Assembly (NCBI RefSeq): GCF_000150955.2
Contig: NC_011690.1
Location: 310,001 to 374,000 of the forward strand
DNA: 64,000 nt
Origin: Phaeodactylum tricornutum CCAP 1055/1
Taxonomy: Eukaryota; Bacillariophyta; Bacillariophyceae; Surirellales; Neidiaceae
Direction of reading: 5' to 3'
The translations under genes were made by a program, and so were the position numbers. Positions 53,331-63,932 of the stretch are shown in pieces. Numbering within the stretch: the first letter of the stretch is position 1; the number at the start of each line of letters is the position of its first letter. The notes under the pieces are model-generated. The model saw only the letters and a program-made list of their open reading frames with translations, did not search any database and was not told where the DNA came from.

Positions 53331-54218
53331 CTGGAAACAACAGATATGGTCGCAAGACAAAACCAAAACTCATTCAAACTCATAGGACAGCCTTTGACAG
53401 ACTCTCTCGCTTATTGTGATCTTTCTCGGCTTCGCTCCCTTTCTATCGACCGGTCCACGCCCTCTTCTGGTCGTCCACAGTTGCTTTCCGCCGAGCTGCC
53501 TGCCGTAGTCATCGTCGTCATCGTCGTCGTCGTCATCGTCGTCGTCGTGCGACGGACTTTTTCTTTTGGATACAGATTGGCTGTGACATGTTGCATGTTG
53601 CATGTTGACTGTGCAAGGGAAACTGATTTTCGTAGATCCCAGTGGTCTCGAAAGGTCGAATGGTCGAATGGTCGAATGGCTACCACCAGCAAGGCAAATA
53701 AATAATGGACGTAGTGGTCGACGACGTTATCGATATCCGGGTAGCCTAATGAAACATTTTCGACGAGATATGTAGTCGGAAAATACGGAACATAGAAAAC
53801 CGTTTTGACCGTCGTATCGGATGGCCCACGCGATAAGGAGTGTGTGTATAGTGCCTACTTACTGTTACACTAGCTGTGAAGATCAGGCGATATCATCACG
53901 ACCCTACCCTCCCAACAAGACCATCTTCAAGTATTTTTGGGATACTTCAGCGTTTGATAACGTAGAAAACAGGACGGCCGCTTGATTAGCAGTGAGTGTG
54001 TCCCAAGTAGCTGGAGCTATTAACTGTAAATTGCTTGTGAAAGTTGTGTTTTACTGTTAGTGCTGAGTGTTGTTGGTTGGCATTGCTCGAAAACATACGA
54101 AGACAAGGAGGCTCCCAGTAACATCCACAACCTAGGTAGTTGACTGACTATTCGATACAAACACAGAAGCGTACCATTTACCATATTTTGAAAGGTTAAA
54201 GGAAATAATCTATCTTTG

Positions 54219-54301
54219 TGGACGATTGGACGATTGGATGATTGGATGGTTGGATGGTTGGACAATTGGATGATTGGACGATTGGACGATTGGATGGTTG
54301 G
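54219..54301. repeat. 8-bp minisatellite, right copy
   Basis: About 10 units of GGATGGTT-type repeat against about 14 in the left copy. A (GTC/ATC)n run at 53,512-53,548 is also longer than its partner at 42,631-42,655. Confidence 0.85.
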
Positions 54302-54644
54302 ACAAAAAGGGATCGATTGTCCGACACTATCCAAGCTATCTTTCCGCCGAAAGCATAGCCCCTTGCCTCGCCGGGCCAAAATAAAGAGATGGTCTCTGCA
54401 CCATCCTGGTCGCAGCCTTCGCCTGCCGCGCGACCCGTTTCCGCTTGAGATCCAGTTATGAGGAACTAGTTACAAAGATATCTCACCAAATTAGCTCAGC
54501 CTCCTGGAATCAACTGCTACAGCCGGGAAACCACGCATTTCTCAATCCCGGTCTGAAAGTCTTACGGTATCATCCTCAACGTTGGCGTCATCTGCTAATG
54601 CAAAATTGGAGGGAAACTCTGTTCCTGGTCCCTGTTCCTGGCCT

Positions 54645-55670
54645 CTAGCATTTGTTACTTGTTGGTTTCGCCGCCGCCGCCGCTGCTGCTGCTGCTGCTG
54701 CACGGGCAGCCGCCAATGCAGCTAAGCGAGGAGAACGTCGTGGATGCAACCGCGCAATCCGACTTGACCGACGACTGGGCACAGTACGATTGGTACGCCT
54801 GGAACGACGGGTAGAGGTATTGCGACGACGTCGCGGCTCATCTGGTACTGTAGCGGCTTCCTCTGGCACGGTTGTCGCTTCTTCTGGCACTGTTGCTTCT
54901 ACTTCGTCTTCCGTATTGTGAGAACTGTCGTCGTCTGCTTCTCCAGCCACAACACTGTCAACAACAGCAACAACAACACTGTCAACAACAGCAACAACAG
55001 GAGGAGGAGGAGGAGGAGGAAGCGAGGTGGTGAGCTCACAGTCAGGAGCAGTGTACTGCTCTGGTTCTACTGGTTGCGTGGGACCGTCTGTCTTCGCACA
55101 AAGCTGTCTCTTCTGCAACCACTGCTCTTCGAACAATTCCATCTCATTCTTCCATGTCCTGGGTTTGAATCCTGTCATGAGTGCCATTCTTTGCTTGTTT
55201 TTTGCCATCCTTTGTTTGCGTTTCTTTTGGAGGTCCGTCATCACCATTGGTGTCCGAACTACGACTGTAGAGGCAAAGGTGAGGTGCTCTTTCTGCTTTT
55301 TCCGGCTTTCCAAGAGATTGGTGTCCTGTATCTTCCTCTGGCTTGTGTTCTCGTGTGGAACAGTTGCTGGAAAGACAAAGGCGTGGCTCACTTTCTGCCT
55401 TTTACGACTTTCCAATTGATCGTTGTCCTGCACGTACTTCCTCTTGAGGGTGTTCTCTCGTGGAGCATGGGTTGGAAAGACAACAACATTGTGGCTCACT
55501 TTCTGCATCTTGGTAGTCACCAAATGATCGTTGTCCTGTACGTACTTCCTCTTGCGGGTGTTCTCGCTTGGAGCAATGTAGGTGTTTCCTTGTCCTTGTC
55601 CTGGTCGGGTAGAACCGTTTACCTTCTCATACAAGTGTGTGAGTTTTGTGGCGTTTGTGTAGCGCAACAT
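54645..55670 (-). CDS. Unknown basic protein with internal repeats, right copy
   Basis: 341 residues, almost identical to the frame at 43,776-44,810. Differences are whole-codon changes in the Val-Asp-Ser repeat and the Pro and Ala runs, plus a few substitutions (e.g. GQGQG for GPGQG, KEH for KVH). The start, stop and repeat unit ENTxKRKYVQDND are kept. Either both copies are functional or too little time has passed for decay. Confidence 0.5.
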   Translation of the reverse strand: MLRYTNATKLTHLYEKVNGSTRPGQGQGNTYIAPSENTRKRKYVQDNDHLVTTKMQKVSHNVVVFPTHAPRENTLKRKYVQDNDQLESRKRQKVSHAFVFPATVPHENTSQRKIQDTNLLESRKKQKEHLTFASTVVVRTPMVMTDLQKKRKQRMAKNKQRMALMTGFKPRTWKNEMELFEEQWLQKRQLCAKTDGPTQPVEPEQYTAPDCELTTSLPPPPPPPVVAVVDSVVVAVVDSVVAGEADDDSSHNTEDEVEATVPEEATTVPEEAATVPDEPRRRRNTSTRRSRRTNRTVPSRRSSRIARLHPRRSPRLAALAAARAAAAAAAAAAAKPTSNKC

Positions 55671-56789
55671 CTCCCCTTTCGTTGGTTTCCATCAGACTCA
55701 CCTTGTCCAGCTCCGTCGCGAAAGGCAACTCCTCAATTCCAACAGGATCTCGTGTGAATGTCTGCATCGCGGGGGGTTGATCGAAGCTTGTCGGAACTAC
55801 ACCCTTATGGCTCTCGTTCTGCCTCTCGCCAGACCAGAATTCGATGTATTTGCAAGGTGGACTCATGTCGTTAGTTACAGCTTACAGCTTGGTGTACTTT
55901 GTAATTCGCTCGTTGGAATGCGAGCGAGAAACAAGTGTGCGAAGAGGAACGAACGAACAAACGAACGAACGAACAAACGATCGATCGATCAAACGAATCA
56001 CGAAGTGAGGACAGTCCCAACCTTGGGGAAGAAGAGTTGGCGATAGCATCGGGCTCAAAAGACGTTGGAAATGCACTACTCCGAGGCACCATAAGTCAAC
56101 CAATGCTCCACTTGGCTCAACTTAACAATGGAAATGGCTCTATTCACGAAATGGATTAACGCATTGCCCAATCCATCACCACAATTAGAAATCGGCAGCC
56201 AGCCAGCCAGCCAGCCAGCCCCAACCAATTACGGCACGTCCTGTCTACGCGCAGTGGGTGGTCCACTCGTTGATAAAAAAGGAGGCAGAAAAAAATTCAG
56301 ATTACATAAGACATATTTTAAAATATTTTTGACTACTTGAGTTTACTTTTTACACTTATGTTAACTGTAAGCTCTGTCGACAATACCTTCCAGCGAATTC
56401 CGTATCCTTCCCAGGCCATTGGCGGACGAGGCGTTTCTCCGGGAACGTCTCGTCGCGCCTTGTGAATTCACCCCATCACGTCATTGACTATTACGCTCAC
56501 ACTGAATGATCTTGATTGATTGGAGAAACTCTCCCTTATTATTGATGGAGTGCTGCCCGGAGTGGTACCAAGAAGCAATGTCGACGGCCGTGTAAGTTGG
56601 TGTAAGCTTTTTGGGAGGCGCTTTATAGCAAGCTTCGCCCGAAGCCATCCCAACGCTGTAGCTTCCGCCAGTTTCGAACTATTCTGGCAGCGACCCAAAC
56701 ATCATTCAATCAATCAATCAATCAGTCAGTCAGTCAGTTAACCAATCAATCAATCAATACGTTGCCTCTAACTGTAAGAACCACCTCCC
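55671..56789. other. Non-coding stretch, right copy of 44,811-45,929
   Basis: Same tetranucleotide runs and footprint-like words as the left copy. Single-base differences only (for example TTTTAAAATAT for TTTTGAAATAT). No gene supported. Confidence 0.6.
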
Positions 56790-57524
56790 AAGAGAAGGAC
56801 ACCGTAACTTGAGCCTGCGCTTCCTTCTCGGGGATGACATTGGCATCCACAATTCCAACCATCAAAGACTTTGCCTTCTTGTGATGGTAACAGTCCAGAC
56901 AAAAAAGTACAAAAACGACCGTCTGCAGGAAATCTTCGCAAAGCCGAACATTCAATCCTTGAATGCCGCAAAAAAAGACGTCGTTCAGGGCGTCAATTTC
57001 TTCGTGTAGGCCGTTCACTGTCAATTGGCTAACGACGGCGTTACTGCGCACGTCGTCCACGACTGGTCCGCTTGCAAGATTGGCAATCCTTTGATACATC
57101 CGTCGGAGCAACGCGGCCAGGTGACTGGCTAAGAGACATTGTTCTCGTTCCGCTCCACGGATCCATTCCCGGATAGGTGCGTACTGATTTTGCAAAAAGT
57201 CGACAATCAGATTAAGACAGGTAAAGTATACGTAGGCATTGGACTGAGCGTACGCGCACGCGCTCGTGGCCGTGTCAAGTGTCACGGAAGAGAGCGGAAA
57301 ATGGACGTGATCGTTCGTGGGTTCGTGGACTGCCAAGAAAGGAAAGAGCTGGGGTGGTGATATACCCAGCTGTAACGACTGGGTTTTACATTAATGAGGC
57401 CAACGTAGAGTGGTGGTGTGGTCTCCAGTGCTGGCGGTAAAATACAGGCAATCAATGCATTGATACAGTTTTGGGATAAAATAAAGTATAACGCGGACGG
57501 GTCGCGTACCCCGGACACCAGCAT
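56790..57524 (-). pseudogene. CLEC16A/FPL fragment, copy 3
   Basis: Copy of 45,930-46,663; cut at both ends, stopping at LLVSGVRDPS. Confidence 0.7.
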
Positions 57525-58018
57525 CAATATAAGATTGCCAGCATTTCCCTAATGCGAATTAGTTACATTAGTATTATACGCGAAAGGATTTTTGATGATT
57601 CGCCGTTCTTCCCGCTTGGTGTCCCTCTTTTTGATCGTCACCCGCTTGTCGCGCACATTTTTACCCCGACACAAGGCAATTTGCAAATTTGACGCGATTT
57701 CTGTCCTTATACTAGGCTTTCAGAGGCACACTAGTCATGCCTTGTTGTTCGGGCTGTTGAAGCAATTTGCGGGCTTCGGCTTTGTGTGCCAACAGAGCAC
57801 GGGGTCGGGTTTCTTCATGCTGAAAGAAGGCCCCAGCCTGACTGTGTTTGCCAATGTGCACGTGCACGTTGTAAAGTATGCCGGACCACTCATCTTTAGT
57901 GGGACGAATATAACTGTCTCGTAGGTTGAGTTTGCCGTTGCGAATCGACTTGACTTCGGTGCCGACCAAGGATATCCCAGCCTCAATGGCATCAACAATT
58001 TCGTAGTTGCGGTAGGCG
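57525..58018 (-). pseudogene. SmpB gene fragment, copy 2
   Basis: Nearly the same piece as 50,948-51,437, sharing its changes, so the two come from one another or one intermediate. It ends at GGTAGGCG, where the sequence joins the 3' flank of the SRD5A3-like gene. Confidence 0.85.
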
Positions 58019-58338
58019 CGGTCCTATCGCATTCCTGTCACAGTCAGCTTTACACCTGCTAGTTCTCTTGCGAGGGTCGGCATAGGTTCAACACTCTCGG
58101 CCAAAGACTAGAATCAAAGGTATGCTCCGAACACTCCCCCGCAAATTCGGCACAAGGGCAATTGCGTAGAGTCCTTTGATTTAAATTCCAGCGCTGATCG
58201 AAATTCACCCAGGAAACAGTTGGAAGTCTTGTAGTGCTCGGGTCTGATAAGATGGGATTTGGTCGATATTTGACGCCTGTAGTGTTAACCATTAGCAAAC
58301 GTAATCCTCGGCCAACAAACACGTTGGGCTTTCCGCGA

Positions 58339-59328
58339 TTACGACACGAACGGAAGAATGGCGTATCTATGGGTAGCCGCGAAGCCCACACAGTGCGTTT
58401 GGTACCAGCGATGACTCTTCCGTGCCGAGACGGTAAGATTGACGAGGACCCAGAGGAATAGAATCCAGCCACGCCTCTGGTTCAAAAGAAGAGCCAACGC
58501 CCCGTAAATCATGACTTCGGCGGTGTAGTGCGGGCAGGTAATGACGCCAAACCATCCCCCGGTGGGCAGTCGATACGGCGACCGGGTGTGTTCACTCCCG
58601 TCCACGGTGTGATTGTGTGGCGACCGTAATTCCGCGAGTAACGTGTGGTGCCGGTACTGCTGGTATTGTGCCCAGAGACCAAAGGCTGCCACAGCAAAGC
58701 GCAGCATCGTGTAGTTTGCATGTCTGGAGGACGCGTCCGGTAGTTCCGCACGACTGTCGTCGCCCTCGTGTTTGCAGCCCAAATCCAGAATGACAAAGGG
58801 GAGGAACGCGTAGTGGACCATGCCTAGTAGATAGCCCGCCACGTGCATAACACTGGTGTTCCGCCACCGATGCAGGAGGAGACACTCGGCCAACCGCCGT
58901 ACCAGGTGAATTGCAATCAAGAGTACTGCCAGATCGATTTCGGGTTTGGCGAGGGATTCTTGGATTCGAGTAATCTTTGTCTGGCTTGTGAGTGAAGTAT
59001 AGGAAAGGTAGCCTAGCGCCAGTAGACCGAGGACGTAAAAGTGTGTAAAGCAACGTTTCCGTACCATGAATAGTTCCCCGTGCAGAACCCAATCCTTCAC
59101 GGTCGTGTGTGAAGAGCCTTCTTTGGTAAGACTGCCACCGGTAGTCTTTCTCCATCCATCCCGTGGCCTGATGCGTATCTTGCCGTGAGCGGACAGCTCT
59201 CGCAGCCACGGAACGTACGGCGATACCAACGCCAGGACGGTCAATCCTGCATACAGCAACGGCACGTGTTTGTGAATCGAGCATATCACGGGCGATGACC
59301 CGAGGGTTTCGAAGGAAAGTAGGAACAT
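58339..59328 (-). CDS. SRD5A3: Polyprenol reductase (SRD5A3 / DFG10-like)
   Basis: Single exon, 329 residues, start at the first ATG (59328). Several membrane spans: VPLLYAGLTVLALVSPYVPW, FYVLGLLALGYLSY, EIDLAVLLIAIHLVRR, AGYLLGMVHYAFLPFVIL. Conserved steroid-5-alpha-reductase C-terminal features: LVRRLAECLLLHRW, PTGGWFGVITCPHYTAEVMIY and the final RYAILPFVS, matching the ...HY.AE..IY and FIPFVF end of SRD5A3. It would reduce the terminal isoprene of polyprenal/polyprenol to make dolichol in the ER for N-glycosylation. Length fits the family (~320). It is the intact parent of the deleted copy at 38.4-39.1 kb. Confidence 0.85.
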   Translation of the reverse strand: MFLLSFETLGSSPVICSIHKHVPLLYAGLTVLALVSPYVPWLRELSAHGKIRIRPRDGWRKTTGGSLTKEGSSHTTVKDWVLHGELFMVRKRCFTHFYVLGLLALGYLSYTSLTSQTKITRIQESLAKPEIDLAVLLIAIHLVRRLAECLLLHRWRNTSVMHVAGYLLGMVHYAFLPFVILDLGCKHEGDDSRAELPDASSRHANYTMLRFAVAAFGLWAQYQQYRHHTLLAELRSPHNHTVDGSEHTRSPYRLPTGGWFGVITCPHYTAEVMIYGALALLLNQRRGWILFLWVLVNLTVSARKSHRWYQTHCVGFAATHRYAILPFVS

Positions 59329-59809
59329 CAGTGCGCTCGCCTTTTTTTCTTCTCGGCTTCACTTTTCCTCCTTTCTATCGATCGGTGGAAGCCTTTCTGG
59401 TCGTCCACTGTCGTCATGGTCGTGCGAAAGAATTGTGGTTTGGGCCCAGATTTTACTGTGACCACGACGACAATCTATTTTTTTGGTGGGGTTTGAACTA
59501 TTTAGAAGTACACTAACCGAGTTTGGATATATGGTAAAACCCGGAATTATACTGTTCGGAACCGGACAACCTTTCGAATGAGACATCGAGGCGACCATGG
59601 CCGAGGACACTCGCGTTTTCGAAAGGCGCTTCACTGTCAAGTTAACCCTCGCTTCGCTGGAATAAGACGGCACACTTCAAAGGACTTTAGCAATTTCTCC
59701 TATTCAATTCAATTCACACGAAGCGTTCACTGCGAAGTCTTTCAGTCACAAAAATTGCTGCCGATTCACGCCGCGCTCGGGTTGCGCTGCCCCGCTGGCC
59801 CTTTTCCGA
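59329..59809. other. Divergent intergenic region
   Basis: About 480 bases between SRD5A3 and the PDZ gene. TTACTGTGA at 59453-59461 and TCACTGTCA at 59631-59639. No gene seen. Confidence 0.45.
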
Positions 59810-62800
59810 ATGAAGACAACGCCCGATGCGACGCCGTCGAGAGACGACGAGACGACGCGTTCTTCTGCGGATCCCGAGGAAGCGCTAAACCGAGACGAGG
59901 AGGAAGAAGTTTTCGGAGGAGACGTAGCAGCAGTAGCGGCAGCAGCGGAATCCTCAGCAATGGTGGAGAGTGACAAGGCAATACCATTGCAAGCGGAAGA
60001 GGCCGACGTCGGAGACGTCAATCCACAAGAAGCCTCGACGCCGGAAACCGAAGTCGACCCGTCAATGGTGGATTTCCGTGTGACGGTTCATGACGATACC
60101 CAACCAACAAACAACGGATATGCCGAGGACAATTCCAAAAATAGTAACGACGGTGCCAACGGGGCGTTCCATTCCACGACCCTCGCCCAGGGTGCGGGGC
60201 ATCTCTCCGCAACGAACTCCAATCCCGAACCGTCCCAGCGGATGGCTGTTTCCCGCAAGCGCCGACGCAAGTATCGCCACAGTCGCAGTGCTGCCGTACG
60301 GAACGAATCGACGCGGACCCGACGGGGACTCTCGTTGCCACGGAATCAATACGAATGCGTCTTGTGTCGACGCGCCATTCGGAAAGAAGAAGACAACAAT
60401 GACAACAACAGCTTCGCTACAGATCAACTTCACGTCAACAACCATCCATCCAACGATCCGATTGAGGGACAGCACTTGCACGACATGGAGGTTTACGGGG
60501 ATACTTCCCTTGGTATGAAACTCAGTGTGGTGCGGGGAAAGGTTATTGTGCAAACACTGAACGCACTCGCAGACGGTCGGGCATCACCGGCGCAATTGAC
60601 CGGCAAGGTCCAACGCGGCGATGTGCTGCTGGCAATCAACGGGGTTAGCCTCGTTTCGTTACCAATCGACCAACTCATGCAAGGACTAGGGCCGCTCAGT
60701 ACCCCTCATCCCGTAACGGGAGAGTTTGAACGAAATTTGCGGTTGCGATTTGCGGCCGCCGAAGGTTTAACAATACTACAGCAACACGAAAAGGTCAATC
60801 ACGTGGGCGGAGATACCAACGGTTCACCGATAGACCCTGCCAGCGACGTCTTTTCCCTCTTTCCAATGGTTGATCAATTGAGCGGAACCCCCTTGTTTGA
60901 TGACGAGCCTCTGATGCTACCGACGCTCAAAAAGCAGAGAGACAGGATTCCGCTCCGTGATAATGCAACAGAACAGGCCAATGCTTTGTCGGTGATCGAC
61001 CGTTCGTCCACTGAAGCCACAATCGCCACGCCGAAGAAGTTGTTGCCACTGATTGAGACAATTTCCAGGCAACTGGCGGACTATCGCACCCAAGATCGCG
61101 ATACCTTCTGCAGCGAATTCTTTGAATGGAATGCAGATGCCCCGAAACTCTTACGGGAATCAAAGCCGGAAGAACCTACCGAAGTGTTTACTGTTGTGCA
61201 CGACGAAAGTGACAGTGAAGACGAAAGCACGCCAGAGAAAACGAAAACGGTGACCGAACGACTCGCACTAGGGCGGCGGGCGAGGCGGGGCGCGAGGGCC
61301 CTCAGCTATAGTGCCGAGCAAATTGATAGGGGGGACGATGTTCGATCCTTTCGATCCTGGAATACCACACTTAGTTTGTACAGTCGTGCGAGTACACGGC
61401 GGAGGTACGTTTTGGACCCGGACTCAGCGTTGCCGGTACACTTTGACACCGTACAAGAGGAAGAAGAAGAAGATGGCGACAGCACCGGCAAGGCCTCCGG
61501 AACGTCGGATGACGAAGAACCGATGGATTCCGACGAATTACTCCTACGGCTTGCTGCCCACGATGATATTTGGCGGAAACAGGTGGTGGAATTCTTAGAA
61601 AAGACAATACACGATCCCAGCGAGAACGAACACAAAGACGCGTCAAGTCTGGCAAAAGAGGAAGTAGTGAACGGGGATACCCCGGGCATTGACGATGTTT
61701 TGTCACGAGAACTCGGAAATTTTTTGTTTGGCGAAAACATGACGAAAGTACTAGCAAAAAACAAGAAGCCCCAGGCACTGCCTCCGGAAGAAATCACTGC
61801 AGTGCTTTTTGATTTGACCACCAAGGTATCGTCCACCGTTCCGGACGAAATTACCGCTGCTGGATCGTACTTGAGTTTTCGATCGCGTTTGGTCCCCTTT
61901 ACTGGTATGAAACGGCCGACTCCTGGAAGCGATGCCATGCTTGCTACTCGCTTTCTCTTGGACGATGCTTTACCAGTTTGGCTCAAGTCTTACAGACCTC
62001 TGCCATGGGACCAAAGGCGAGTCTTGTGGCCATTGGATATGCAAACGTCGACGGCAGAGTCTTCAATGGCCGCCAGTGTCATGTCGGATGATCTTACTCT
62101 AGATAGTATGAGTACAAGTCAATACTCGCCTCGACAGCACAAACAGAAGAATCTTCGAGAACAGATTGAAGACCAGGAACTGAACATAGAGTCCAGAGCT
62201 GAGACGTAAGTAGGTCTACACTGCTAGACGAGCAAAGTCTTTGCTTCACTTCTCACCCTTTTCACCACTTCTCCGCGCTATAGATGCTTCTTGGCAACGT
62301 TCTATTTCACTCAAAAGCTGTTACCAGAATTGCTACACAAGCAAGCAAAGGCTAAGGACGCATTAGACGGATGCTTGTTTGAGGATCTCACATCGTTCGT
62401 CGAAAGATATGGATCATACCTTAAAATGCATACATGTTTGGCGTACGCGGCAGTCGTCAGAGCAGACACTGTTATATCCAGACTTCTTGAAGTCGCAAAG
62501 CATGACCCTCGACACAAACAAGCAATGAAACAGTTGTCAAAGGCGCACTCTCTTACGTTCTATGAACCGGTACGTTTGTAAGTTGAAAGATATAGTGTGT
62601 GCAAGTTTGTGTCTCCTCATCTCGGTGCTTATTTGTTGTACTTTCTTCCTAGACTATGCTTTCGGCAATTCTTCAAAAATTGCACGAGCTCAAAAACGGT
62701 TCCATCCAAGCCGAACGCCAACTAGCATTGATAGACTTATGTGTATCGGCTTTTCCGGACGTTCGTCCTTGGCAAGTTCGCAAAGCATGTATAGACGGAA

Positions 62801-63828
62801 AGAACTCTCTGCAGGAGCTTCAGCCACTCTACTATACGTATCTTTCCCTCCTTCTACACCCCACTGATGGTCACGACAATGCACGAAATGATGGTGTTTT
62901 AGTGAAGGTAAAGAGAAAGTTCTATATCAAAATACCGACAGATTTCCACATTTTGCTCATTACACCTTTTTTTGTTGGCCGAACAGGAATGGTGCGAGCT
63001 ATCCACCACCAGCATGGAAGATGGCACATTAGATGGCGATAAACGCACCAACTTTATGTACGTAGCTTCGCGCAATTCCAGTGACCACCTGGCCTATCAG
63101 CGAGACTTAGTATTCCTAGCCAAGCTCGCGATGAAAATTGACGAGGAAAACCTCGTTTTCGACTTGGGTAAGTGCATTGCTCGCGATTTGCACTTTCGAG
63201 TTGAAACTGCTTCGTTATGCTTATTTGACATGCTTTCTTTGCCTCGGAAACAGCGACGGAAATTTTGGACGATCACAAGCTGTCCCGAGACCAGACGACT
63301 CTACGGCTAGTGCTCTCTTTTCTTCGCACTATCGGGTTTAAAGCGCTGGAGGCAGAGAGTAGCGAATTCCGAATCGCAACCCATCCTCTTCGTCGCATTT
63401 TGCGTCTATTCCGAAAGGCGGCGAACAAGAGTTCTCTCATCATTCGTCAGTGCTTTCATGTGCCGACGGAGCTTCAGCGTTTACTGGAATACCGTGTCCA
63501 ACAATCCAGACAAGTCGATTTTGGCACTGTTTTACCGCTGATCGACTTTTTGGCCAGTGAGGCCGTGCCGACCGATGTCTTGGAGGCATTGGTGACGACC
63601 ACGAGCCCTATTGATTTTGGAGAGCAGCTGTACTCCACCTTGCAAACATGTTTGCGTCGAGCGGCACAAGGTTCGCTGAGTAGTGAGTTGTCTGGTTCGT
63701 TGCTACGACTACGGAAGGCTCGGCAGTTTGTTAACGTCGAAAGGCAGTCCGACGAGGGAGGCTTTGCCCTTATGGGACAAAGCGTTTGGAAAAATATGTC
63801 AAAAGGATTGTTGACTGTGAACAAGTAG
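59810..63828 (+). CDS. Large PDZ-domain protein, function unknown
   Basis: Five exons: 59810-62205, 62284-62569, 62653-62907, 62987-63167, 63254-63828; all GT-AG with consistent phase; 1230 residues. The N-terminal ~160 residues are acidic, then basic (SRKRRRKYRHSR). A C-x-x-C pair (YECVLCRRAI) lies near residue 185. One PDZ domain (about 230-310) reads DTSLGMKLSVVRGKVIVQTL...GKVQRGDVLLAINGVSL. The C-terminal ~550 residues are helical and unfamiliar (ATFYFTQKLLPELLHKQAKA; ILQKLHELKNGSIQAERQLA; LRLVLSFLRTIGFKALEAES). A long Glu/Asp-rich middle separates the parts. Probably a membrane-proximal scaffold; no catalytic motif is seen. Confidence 0.75.
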
Positions 63829-63932
63829 TTGAGAGTAGCGTATGGCTTTGATGTAACATAAATAGAACTATCTCGATATTCCTTCTCTAGGGTGATATGC
63901 GGATGCAGAGCTCTGTCGTCCTAATCACCCAT

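Larger units (their letters stand above)
52526..57524. repeat. 5 kb direct repeat, right copy
   Basis: Partner of 41,647-46,663. The left edge is at ACCCAACAAATCACAAGAG, the right edge at CCCCGGACACCAGCA, where the sequence switches to the second SmpB fragment. The edges fall inside gene fragments, not at repeats. Confidence 0.9.

Noticed and set aside
38405-58018. Helitron or pack-type transposon as the cause of the gene-fragment mosaic
   Set aside because: I found no shared element ends, terminal hairpin or transposase around the fragments, and the fragments come partly from the immediate neighbours.
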